NCBI GenBank assembly: GCA_002479415.1
Contig: DLMZ01000009.1
Span: 65,717 to 77,150, forward strand
DNA from: Firmicutes bacterium UBA7523
Lineage (GTDB): Bacteria; Bacillota; Dethiobacteria; Dethiobacterales; Dethiobacteraceae
DNA length: 11,434 nucleotides
Direction of reading: 5' to 3'
Shown here: in pieces, positions 5,276 to 11,434 of the stretch
Numbering within the stretch: the first letter of the stretch is position 1
How the letters are laid out: each line of letters starts with the position of its first letter
The notes under the pieces: generated by a model
Databases searched by the model: none
What the model was told of the DNA's origin: nothing
The model's input: the letters and a program-made list of their open reading frames with translations, nothing else
Program-made: the position numbers and the translations under genes

Positions 5276-6604
5276 TTAGAATTTCGACAGATATTGTTCA
5301 AGCTCCCAGTTGTGAACAGACATTTCATAGTTCTGGTATTCCATTTTCTTTGCATCAACGAACCGCTGATAAATATGGGAACCCAGAGCTTCCTGAATAA
5401 CTGTATCTTTTTCTAGGTTTCCTATAGCTTCCTTCAAAGAACCGGGCAAACTGTCAATACCCATTGCTTCCCGCTCTGACAAAGAAAGTTGATAGATATT
5501 CTTGTCAACGGCTGCAGGCGGCATAATCTTATTCTTAATCCCGTCAAGGCCAGCCTTCAACATTACTGCCAGCGCCAGGTAGGGGTTGCAGGAAGGATCC
5601 GGAGAGCGGACTTCAACTCTAGTTCCGACGCCTCGACGAGCGGGAATCCTGATGAGCGGAGAACGGTTTTTCTCGGACCAAGCCAAGTATACCGGTGCTT
5701 CATATCCAGGCACCAAACGCTTGTAAGAGTTAACTGTGGGGTTAGTTATGGCTGTAAAAGCACCTGCGTGCTTAAGAATACCGCCGATGTAATACAAAGC
5801 TGTTTCACTTAACTGACCTTCAGCATTAGGGTCGAAAAAGATATTTTTGCCGTCTTTAAACAGAGACTGGTGAGTATGCATTCCCGAGCCGTTTATGCCG
5901 AAAATCGGCTTAGGCATAAAAGTGGCATGTAAACCATGTCGTTGAGCGATGCTGCGCACTACAAACTTAAATGTTACTAACTTATCTGCAGTGACTAAAG
6001 CCTCGTCATACTTAAAGTCGATTTCATGTTGTCCTTCTGCCACCTCGTGGTGAGAAGCTTCGATTTCAAACCCCATATCCTGCAACGTCATTACCATGTC
6101 GCGGCGTGCATTTTCCCCGAGGTCCACCGGAGAAAGGTCAAAATAGCCACCCTTGTCATGCGTAATGGTAGTTGGTCGACCATGCTCATCGGTATGGAAA
6201 AGGAAGAATTCTGCTTCCGGTCCCACATTCAGAGAATAGCCCATTTCCTTTGCTTCCTCCAAAGCCTTTTGAAGAGTGCAACGAGGGCATCCCTCAAACG
6301 GTTCACCGTTGGGAGTATATACATCACAAATTAAGCGTGCCACACTGCCGTCACGTGGGCGCCAGGGAAAAACGGTAAAGGTGGATGGATCAGGCCTTAA
6401 ATATTGATCCGACTCTTCAATACGCACAAACCCTTCAATTGACGACCCGTCAAACATCAGCTCTCCGTCCAATGCCTTCTCCAGTTGGTCAACCGGAATG
6501 GCAACGTTCTTAAGAACACCGAAAATATCGGTAAACTGCAGGCGGATAAACTTTACATTGGCTTCTTTAGCCATTACCAAGACATCCTGTTTTGTCATAC
6601 TCAT
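5276..6604 (-). CDS. glnA: Glutamine synthetase, type I (GSI-alpha)
   Basis: Dodecameric cytoplasmic enzyme joining ammonium to glutamate with ATP. Its 442 residues match the ~444 of Bacillus-type GSI-alpha. Motifs in order: FDGSSIEGF (51-59) with the feedback-associated Arg61 (Arg62 in Bacillus subtilis GlnA), metal-binding EAEFFLF and EVAEGQHEID, NGSGMHTHQSLF, the NPTVNSYKRLVPGYEAPV flap and RIPARRG, then EVRSPDPSCNPYLAL. The adenylylation Tyr motif (NLYDLP) of enteric enzymes is not present; the equivalent region reads KNIYQLSLSERE, so control is by feedback and expression. The ATG at 6604 is preceded by AAGGAG at ten bases. The gene follows the ANTAR regulator by 102 bases, with a terminator and hexaloop hairpin in the gap. 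Confidence 0.97.
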   Translation of the reverse strand: MSMTKQDVLVMAKEANVKFIRLQFTDIFGVLKNVAIPVDQLEKALDGELMFDGSSIEGFVRIEESDQYLRPDPSTFTVFPWRPRDGSVARLICDVYTPNGEPFEGCPRCTLQKALEEAKEMGYSLNVGPEAEFFLFHTDEHGRPTTITHDKGGYFDLSPVDLGENARRDMVMTLQDMGFEIEASHHEVAEGQHEIDFKYDEALVTADKLVTFKFVVRSIAQRHGLHATFMPKPIFGINGSGMHTHQSLFKDGKNIFFDPNAEGQLSETALYYIGGILKHAGAFTAITNPTVNSYKRLVPGYEAPVYLAWSEKNRSPLIRIPARRGVGTRVEVRSPDPSCNPYLALAVMLKAGLDGIKNKIMPPAAVDKNIYQLSLSEREAMGIDSLPGSLKEAIGNLEKDTVIQEALGSHIYQRFVDAKKMEYQNYEMSVHNWELEQYLSKF

Positions 6605-6644
6605 CTGCTACCAACTCCTTATTATATATTTCCCCAAAGATTAC

Positions 6645-6681
6645 AAAAACGACCCAAGGGTAACAGCGAACTGCCCCGGGC
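6645..6681 (-). terminator. Intrinsic terminator between ANTAR gene and glnA (attenuator)
   Basis: On the minus strand GCCC-G-GGGCAG (from 6681, approximate register) pairs with CTG-TTA-CCC-TT-GGGT around a TTCG tetraloop (6670-6667). The right arm carries small bulges, and five T follow (6649-6645). It precedes glnA by about 40 bases. Its outer 5' arm GCCC (6681-6678) is shared with the upstream hexaloop hairpin. Confidence 0.75.
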
Positions 6682-6693
6682 GCCATTGCCCAA
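6676..6693 (-). promoter_or_regulatory. ANTAR-type hexaloop hairpin (antiterminator) before glnA
   Basis: Minus-strand hairpin GGGC-AATGGC-GCCC (6691-6678) can be extended by two T-G pairs (6693-6676). The six-base loop has A at 1 and G at 4, the ANTAR recognition pattern. Forming it removes GCCC from the terminator. The required partner hairpin is weak: TGA-AATGCA-TTA (6719-6708) has a matching loop but only three pairs, and overlaps the ANTAR stop codon. Confidence 0.65.
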
Positions 6694-6706
6694 TAATATA
6701 AAGACT

Positions 6707-7267
6707 TTAATGCATTTCATGAGCTGTAATAATAGCTTCAGCAACATGCTTCAACGTCACACGCTTATTCATGCTTTGCTGCTGCATTTTTTTATAAGCC
6801 TCCGCTTCTTTAATTCCCAGGGAGTCCATTAAAATCCCCTTAGCTTTTTCCACAAGCTTTCTTGTTTCCAAAGTACTGCGGGCCTTCGCAAGCTCATCTG
6901 CCATCTTACGCAATCGTACCTGCCCTGCTAAAGAGAAATTAATTGCTGTTAACAGCTCAGCATCACTTACCGGCTTTAAGATAAGTCCTGAAACAACCTG
7001 CGTGTTATATTCCCTGCGTAAATGTGTACCTATCAGAATTAGCCCAACTTGGCCGTCCTCTTCCAGCATTTTAGCTGCATGAAGCCCTTGAGGAGAGTCA
7101 ATGTCAACAACTGCTACATCAGGCTGCAGTGACTGAATTAAACGCAGAGTTCCCGAGCCATTGTCTGATTCACCGATAGTCAAGTGCCCGGCCGCAGCAA
7201 GGGTAGAACCAATCTTTTTGCGAAGTTGTGATGATCCGGCACTTATTACTATTCGCACCCCACTCAT
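6707..7267 (-). CDS. ANTAR-domain RNA-binding antiterminator (pseudo-receiver type)
   Basis: 186-residue regulator of the AmiR/NasT type. Residues ~4-115 form a receiver-like domain: candidate phospho-acceptor Asp55 (PDVAVVD), Thr81 (LIGT) and Lys98-Pro99 (ILKPV). The acidic pair expected after the first strand is replaced by Ala10-Gly11 (RIVISAGSS), so Mg-dependent phosphorylation is doubtful. A linking helix (~116-135) leads to the ANTAR domain (~130-184: TRKLVEKAKGILMDSLGI, AYKKMQQQSM, VAEAII), which binds tandem hairpins in nascent RNA and prevents termination. I choose ATG 7267 (AGGGGGGG upstream) over the in-frame TTG at 7303, which lies in the terminator T-run. It is the first gene of the glnA-amt-glnK operon, and candidate targets lie in its own leader and before glnA and amt. 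Its signal is unknown. Confidence 0.93.
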   Translation of the reverse strand: MSGVRIVISAGSSQLRKKIGSTLAAAGHLTIGESDNGSGTLRLIQSLQPDVAVVDIDSPQGLHAAKMLEEDGQVGLILIGTHLRREYNTQVVSGLILKPVSDAELLTAINFSLAGQVRLRKMADELAKARSTLETRKLVEKAKGILMDSLGIKEAEAYKKMQQQSMNKRVTLKHVAEAIITAHEMH

Positions 7268-7301
7268 TGGCACCCCCCCTATACTTGCTTTTGTAAATAA
7301 C

Positions 7302-7347
7302 AAAAAGACGCCTAAAACAGAGGAATTAGCTCTGCATTATCGGCGCC
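7302..7347 (-). terminator. Intrinsic terminator in the leader of the ANTAR-glnA operon
   Basis: On the minus strand GGCGCC (7347-7342) pairs with GGCGTC (7312-7307), including one G-T. An inner CAGAG/CTCTG stem (7334-7330 with 7322-7318) lies inside, and TTTTTG follows (7306-7301). It sits between the operon promoter and the first start codon, so it must be read through for any expression. Confidence 0.85.
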
Positions 7348-7370
7348 GCTGCCCAGCACATCATTGTGCC
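7342..7370 (-). promoter_or_regulatory. Tandem ANTAR-type hexaloop hairpins (antiterminator)
   Basis: Minus-strand P1 is GCAC-AATGAT-GTGC (7369-7356), with an additional G-T pair outside. P2 is GGC-AGCGGC-GCC (7353-7342), two bases downstream of P1. Both loops are six bases with A at 1 and G at 4, the known ANTAR recognition pattern. P2 consumes the terminator's 5' arm GGCGCC (7347-7342), so P2 and terminator cannot coexist. P1 begins about 12 bases after the predicted transcription start. Confidence 0.75.
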
Positions 7371-7388
7371 CAATCTTTAACTGTCTTA

Positions 7389-7417
7389 ATTATAAACCGA
7401 GATAACGGCTAATGCAA
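7389..7417 (-). promoter_or_regulatory. Sigma-A promoter of the ANTAR-glnA-amt-glnK operon
   Basis: Minus-strand TTGCAT (7417-7412), a 17-base spacer and a perfect TATAAT (7394-7389). The predicted start near 7382 gives a leader of about 115 bases before the ANTAR ATG, containing the two hairpins and terminator. It lies after the end of the protease gene, so the operon is independently transcribed. Confidence 0.8.
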
Positions 7418-7429
7418 GAGATATTTTTG

Positions 7430-7453
7430 AAAAAGCTTTTCATATTGTGAAAA
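7430..7453 (-). terminator. Weak AT-rich hairpin after the S8 protease gene
   Basis: Minus-strand TTTTCA (7453-7448) pairs with TGAAAA (7442-7437) around a five-base loop, then GC and TTTTT (7434-7430). The position just after the protease stop and the T-run fit a terminator, but the stem has only one G-C pair, so efficiency is doubtful. Confidence 0.4.
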
Positions 7454-7458
7454 ATTTT

Positions 7459-10400
7459 TTAGTTCAGCGACAATTCTTCGGGCAACACACTCATCAGCTT
7501 AAAACGGCAAAATTGAGAACCGGTAACAGGAGATATCCCATCGGCACGAACTGCTACATTATACGGTTGCTTATTATTCTTGTCATTATACGTAAAAAAA
7601 TGCTTTAAGCCTTTTTTGCTCATTGTTGTTTCTTCTACACTGTTGACACCTTCTGCGTAAATCGTAATAGATGCCCTGAAGTTTTCCACTGGCACACCAT
7701 GATCCAGAATATCAGCACTGATGGTATATAAATTTTCACGCACGGACACTGCAACCTGGAGGTGTAGACTTGACTGAACAAAAGCACAAACCGTATAATT
7801 CATCTCCTTATCGTGTGCTGTACAAAGCACAAGTCGCCACAGGCCCGCCTTGGGCCGATATTTTTTGTATATAATGTGTCCCGGCCCTTCGTCTCTGTAA
7901 TGCAGACTGCTATTTGGGTGGACAACACATCCATCCGGCTCACGCAACCGCACACTAAGCTCGTTTTCCTGCCTAGGGTCGTAGGTATGTTTTTTGGGAA
8001 CTTCAGGCCAGGAAAATACAAACGTAATTTCTCTAACTCCTTCATCTACAAGGGCTAGTGTTTCAGAATAGCCTTTCACAGTTTTTACTGTCTTGTTTAA
8101 AACCACATTCTCTCCAATAAATTCAGCACGTATATAATTGCAAATCAAAGGGAGCAATGCAGTTTTCGGCACATAATAGAACTCTCCCCCACTTCCTGCT
8201 GCCAGCTCGGCCAACAGGCGATGTTCAGCTTGCATACCTATGGCACAAGTGTAGATTTTGGCTGTTTTATCTATGGGCACGGAGGTATCAGCACAGAATG
8301 GACAGCTGTTGTTCCTTTGTCCGGAAAAAAGTAAAATGGCTCTCTTGCCTGGCAGGTTCATAAGCAGGTCGCTTGCCGCTGTGATACCGGCGCATCGGGA
8401 AATGCATTCGTAACGATTTTGCTTTAATAGCATTCTGGCACTGGTTTGCTTGTGTGTTGCTTTCCCTGAAACAGTACGGTATGCTTTTGCCCTTTCAGCG
8501 GGGCAATAATCCCCCGCCACTCCAATTAGCCCTACTCCGTCACCGTTACGAAGAGAAACAAGAAGCTGTTTACAAACGAGGGTTATCTCATTTATAGAGT
8601 TTTCTTCTTCCCTGCACTGCTCAATGACAGGCACCACATGAACCGGACTGTCCGTAACGCGCTCTCCGTTATCAATGACAAGAGCAAAGTCCTGCCAACG
8701 TTCTCTGCAGTCAAAAGGCGGTCGAGCAGAGGATCTCAACGCAGAGGCAATCACACGAATCTGATAAATCCCTTGTGGCTCACATAAGTAAACACATTCT
8801 GTATTGTTGCTGCTATCATAATCAGCTCCAGAACGCGAAAACCCATCTTTCAATGCATTCCCCTTATAAAGGCGCTTCCTCCCGCCTGTCTCCTGCACTT
8901 CCAAATCCAAATCGTTGACAAGCGTCCTCCCACTACCCACTGCAGCCGGAGGATCTGTCCATACCAAAGTAATCCGCATAGGAAGCTTAGTATCCACAGG
9001 AGATACATCAATAACAAACTCCTCACCGCTGTAGGTAAAAGCGTATTCTCCATCAATTACAGTTTTCTTTCCCCTGTTCGCCGCCGGTGACTGAAAAAAA
9101 ATATTGTTTAAATTAATCCTTCCCCAACCCTGAGTATAGTCCGGTAAAAAACCAAGCGGTTGAGGCACTAACGCAGATAGCAAAGGAGCATCGTGCAATG
9201 CAGGACTGGTACTTCCAAAAGTCCGAACATAAAACATTCTTTCCTGTGTACAATAGTGCCACTCTCCCCCCCTCAGCAAATCCTTATCTTCACGATGCGT
9301 GAGTTTTTGAAACCCGCTTACCACAAGCACAGGCAGGTAGTCCAGCGAACGGCAGTATCTGCCATCATCTAAGTCAACCCAAGTTTCATTGGTCTGCTTC
9401 GCGCCGTTTAGACATCGCCAGTCTTGCCCGCCAGCCTGGTCTTCAGCTCCGTTTATAAGAAGAGCTTTTATAAGTGCTGGGCTTGGGTTTCCTCCCCCTG
9501 TAGCGTTACGCCACCATTCAATAATAACGGCACAAGCACCGCTGACTAGTGCTGCGGACATAGAAGTTCCTGTCATATAGACATATTGGCTTTGCTCACA
9601 GGAAGGATTCTCCGGATCAGTCTGTCCTATCTCGGCAATGGGTGTTCGACGCGAGCCTAGGGCCAGTGCCGCCGCGACATCGGTTCCCGGCGCAACTATA
9701 GTTGGCAAAATCCTACCATCTCTAGCCGGCCCTCGGCTTGATGTGCCAAAAACGCCTCGGATATCACTGCAACGGAAACGTCGATATGGTTGGTAACCAA
9801 GAGAGTTACCAACCACTATGACATTTTTGGCTTCTTTGGGCGGTGTTATGGAACTAGGTTCCGGCCCTGTATTTCCGGCAGAAAAGATGATTGTGACCGG
9901 GCAAGGCAGAGCATATCCCGGCACAGCGTCTATAACAAGCCGGTCAAAGGTTCTGGCAACCAGTGAGTATCCGTCCCCTGAATTGCTTCCTGCACACCAA
10001 CTGTTATTAATCAGGTCCGCTCCCCTTACTTTTGCATCCCATACTACAGTAGCCCAGTCGGGCGGCCAGGGTCCTGACAGTATGTTCTGGTCAATATATT
10101 CCGCTTTTGGAGCCATCCCCTGGCCCCAGAGAAATCCATCAACATCTTTCTGTCCGGTTTTGCCAGCTCCCACCGCAATGGCTGTAACATGGGTACCGTG
10201 AAGAACACACTCATTGCCTTCTGAATATTCCCTGTAGTCAACAAAAGAATATTGGCGCTGGCGTAAATCTGCATGACCCAGCCGATTAGTTTCCCTGTTG
10301 GCATCCACGCCTGTATCACAAATGGCTATTTTCACCCCACTACCACCTGTTAGGCCCAAGCCCTGCAGCCAACCGGTATAACCCGGTAGCGGCGCCTTAT

Positions 10401-11178
10401 GTGGATGTGGCCTGTTATCTATATTACCGGCAGCAATCTGCGCTTCCCTTTCGCTCTCCAAGCCGGGGTGAGGTGGCGCGTACTCCAACCAACGCACAAC
10501 GGGCAATTCAGCCAGTAGTCCAATAAGTGATGCTTCCCCCTCAACTAGCAGCTCCCCATATTGCCCACGGAAAATTCTGTCTGGATACGTTTCCCTTACC
10601 ACACTACCGCCGTTGTCTGTTACTACTTTGATAACGTCACTCATTTTATGCGGAGGATACACCGCAATACTAAGATACGTAACATTACCGCTTAAATGAT
10701 ACAAACCGCGGTGAATACGGTATACCGGCATAAATGGCCCCACCCAGGCTACATAGGGAAGTTCCGCTGCGTATTGGATCTGCTTTTTGTCACATACAAC
10801 AAATAGACCATAGGAGCAAACAGGCTCGACAACATCAACCCCGTGCTGCTCCAGCTCTTGTATCCACTGCGGTAAAGGAGGCGCAATCAACTGAACTAGG
10901 TAATGTGCCCAATTCTCATCCACCTCTTTTAAAATCTCCTCAGATTTCACCCTATTGGTGTTTATCTTATAGTCACCTATTTCTAGTAAATTCGTGTCGA
11001 GCAATAGTTTTACCCTATATCCTTTTTTCTCCAACCTAATTAGTTGACGACGCAGTCCTTTAATCAAAATCCCCTTAGGCAAAACAAATTCCACAGCGCA
11101 TCCTTCCTGGAGCGCAGCAGCTTCCCCATCTTTATTTATTGCATTTGACGGGCTGCTGAGAATGGCTGTGTAAATCAT
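7459..11178 (-). CDS. S8 (subtilisin) family serine protease with beta-sandwich and degenerate VWA-like domain
   Basis: 1239-residue endopeptidase. Residues ~1-235 are an N-terminal region resembling the pre-domains of S8 enzymes (VQLIAPPLPQWIQELEQHG). The catalytic domain spans ~278-585: D288 (AICDTGVD), H327 (HGTHV), oxyanion N436 (SAGN) and S539 (GTSMSA), all intact. Residues ~700-840 match the KP-43-like beta-sandwich (ITLVWTDPP, LVNDLDLEV). Residues ~845-1020 have a VWA-like layout (ITAASDLLMNLPGKRAILLFSG), but the metal-binding DxSxS is missing (VVPVIEQC at the expected place). Residues ~1025-1235 are further beta-rich segments of the kind that follow VWA domains. No N-terminal hydrophobic signal peptide is seen and about 29 Cys are present, so location is uncertain. 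The start has GGGAG seven bases upstream. It is the largest gene here, flanked by its own promoter region and the nitrogen operon; no partner gene is evident. Confidence 0.93.
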   Translation of the reverse strand: MIYTAILSSPSNAINKDGEAAALQEGCAVEFVLPKGILIKGLRRQLIRLEKKGYRVKLLLDTNLLEIGDYKINTNRVKSEEILKEVDENWAHYLVQLIAPPLPQWIQELEQHGVDVVEPVCSYGLFVVCDKKQIQYAAELPYVAWVGPFMPVYRIHRGLYHLSGNVTYLSIAVYPPHKMSDVIKVVTDNGGSVVRETYPDRIFRGQYGELLVEGEASLIGLLAELPVVRWLEYAPPHPGLESEREAQIAAGNIDNRPHPHKAPLPGYTGWLQGLGLTGGSGVKIAICDTGVDANRETNRLGHADLRQRQYSFVDYREYSEGNECVLHGTHVTAIAVGAGKTGQKDVDGFLWGQGMAPKAEYIDQNILSGPWPPDWATVVWDAKVRGADLINNSWCAGSNSGDGYSLVARTFDRLVIDAVPGYALPCPVTIIFSAGNTGPEPSSITPPKEAKNVIVVGNSLGYQPYRRFRCSDIRGVFGTSSRGPARDGRILPTIVAPGTDVAAALALGSRRTPIAEIGQTDPENPSCEQSQYVYMTGTSMSAALVSGACAVIIEWWRNATGGGNPSPALIKALLINGAEDQAGGQDWRCLNGAKQTNETWVDLDDGRYCRSLDYLPVLVVSGFQKLTHREDKDLLRGGEWHYCTQERMFYVRTFGSTSPALHDAPLLSALVPQPLGFLPDYTQGWGRINLNNIFFQSPAANRGKKTVIDGEYAFTYSGEEFVIDVSPVDTKLPMRITLVWTDPPAAVGSGRTLVNDLDLEVQETGGRKRLYKGNALKDGFSRSGADYDSSNNTECVYLCEPQGIYQIRVIASALRSSARPPFDCRERWQDFALVIDNGERVTDSPVHVVPVIEQCREEENSINEITLVCKQLLVSLRNGDGVGLIGVAGDYCPAERAKAYRTVSGKATHKQTSARMLLKQNRYECISRCAGITAASDLLMNLPGKRAILLFSGQRNNSCPFCADTSVPIDKTAKIYTCAIGMQAEHRLLAELAAGSGGEFYYVPKTALLPLICNYIRAEFIGENVVLNKTVKTVKGYSETLALVDEGVREITFVFSWPEVPKKHTYDPRQENELSVRLREPDGCVVHPNSSLHYRDEGPGHIIYKKYRPKAGLWRLVLCTAHDKEMNYTVCAFVQSSLHLQVAVSVRENLYTISADILDHGVPVENFRASITIYAEGVNSVEETTMSKKGLKHFFTYNDKNNKQPYNVAVRADGISPVTGSQFCRFKLMSVLPEELSLN

Positions 11179-11319
11179 TTTGTCACTCCCTTTGAATTAT
11201 TCTTAAATCCCACCTAATACTAATTGCTTCAGTTTTCTGAAAGATTCATTGTCTGAAGTTTCTGATATTTTAGCCTAATCGTATACACAACCCTTTGTAT
11301 ATAATTGCTGAATCTTCAA

Positions 11320-11334
11320 TTTAGAAGTTCTAAA
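11320..11334. promoter_or_regulatory. 15-bp perfect palindrome, candidate operator
   Basis: TTTAGAA-G-TTCTAAA, seven-base arms around one central base. It lies at about +1 to +15 of the candidate sigma-H promoter, a typical repressor position. It matches no operator I can name. Confidence 0.4.
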
Positions 11335-11340
11335 GTATAG

Positions 11341-11367
11341 ATTCTTTCCCCATGTGAAAAATCCTAC
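11341..11367 (-). promoter_or_regulatory. Candidate sigma-H promoter upstream of the S8 protease
   Basis: Minus-strand GTAGGATTT (11367-11359), an 11-base spacer, then AAAGAAT (11347-11341). This fits the Bacillus sigma-H pattern RnAGGAWWW-N11/12-RnnGAAT at every defined position. The predicted start is about 155 bases before the protease ATG, a long leader, so another promoter could also exist. No good sigma-A pair was found closer. Confidence 0.4.
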
Positions 11368-11434
11368 AATCATTTAAGCAATTAATTACTACGTTTTTAA
11401 CTTTTGAACAAATTTCTATAAGTTATTTAATTAA

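Larger units (their letters stand above)
11179..11434. other. Non-coding upstream region of the protease gene
   Basis: 256 AT-rich bases to the right edge with no convincing gene on either strand; the longest ATG frame (about 32 codons, minus) has no ribosome binding site. Besides the promoter and palindrome listed separately, TATACA (11282-11287) and TGTATA (11296-11301) form an inverted repeat with an eight-base gap, and the TCTGA word recurs three times between 11235 and 11265. Their roles are unknown. Confidence 0.6.

Noticed and set aside
3934..5358. N-terminally extended amt reading frame of 474 residues
   Set aside because: The extra 62 residues run through the terminator and the 3' end of glnA and lack membrane-protein character. 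ATG 5172 has an ideal AGGAGG site and the family's normal N-terminus.
7268..7303. TTG start at 7303 for the ANTAR protein
   Set aside because: It lies in the T-run of the leader terminator and has no ribosome binding site. ATG 7267 has a strong purine-rich site and begins the receiver fold.
11250..11390. ~32-codon minus-strand frame upstream of the protease
   Set aside because: No ribosome binding site, unremarkable composition, and it overlaps the promoter-like elements.

Overview
The window looks like chromosomal DNA of a strictly anaerobic, moderately low-GC, spore-forming-type Firmicute of the class Clostridia, probably a Desulfotomaculum/Peptococcaceae-like lineage. The pointers are a desulforedoxin, a type I-alpha glutamine synthetase led by an ANTAR regulator, strong AGGAGG-type ribosome binding sites, and promoter matches to the sigma-A, sigma-D and sigma-H classes. 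The exact genus is not decidable from the sequence alone.

Layout. Bases 1-654 (+) carry a Crp/Fnr-type regulator cut by the left edge. Bases 704-1349 (-) hold a DUF5610-like protein with its own near-consensus flagellar (sigma-D) promoter, and upstream of it a 27-residue membrane peptide gene. A divergent, palindromic promoter region separates these from an Fe/Mn-family superoxide dismutase (1440-2024, +). The SOD gene converges on a 43-residue desulforedoxin (2091-2222, -). The two share a 20-bp perfect hairpin that also encodes the desulforedoxin C-terminus. The desulforedoxin start overlaps the stop of an HD-GYP phosphodiesterase (2222-3346, -).

Bases 3507-7267 (-) are a nitrogen operon, transcribed in the order ANTAR regulator, glnA, amt, glnK. 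It starts from a clear sigma-A promoter at 7389-7417. Three of its gaps (before the ANTAR gene, before glnA, before amt) each contain an intrinsic terminator whose 5' arm is also claimed by an upstream hairpin with a six-base loop. This is the architecture expected of ANTAR-controlled antitermination. The leader before the ANTAR gene has two hairpins with the canonical A-at-1/G-at-4 loop. The glnA gap has one strong and one weak canonical hairpin. The amt gap has two hairpins whose loops have G instead of A at position 1. The simplest reading is that one RNA-binding protein gates its own synthesis and then, gene by gene, ammonium assimilation and uptake. A terminator follows glnK.

Bases 7459-11178 (-) encode a 1239-residue S8 (subtilisin) protease. 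It has an intact catalytic triad, a KP-43-like beta-sandwich and a degenerate VWA-like domain, but no visible signal peptide. A sigma-H-like promoter and a 15-bp palindrome lie upstream. The last 256 bases hold no convincing gene.
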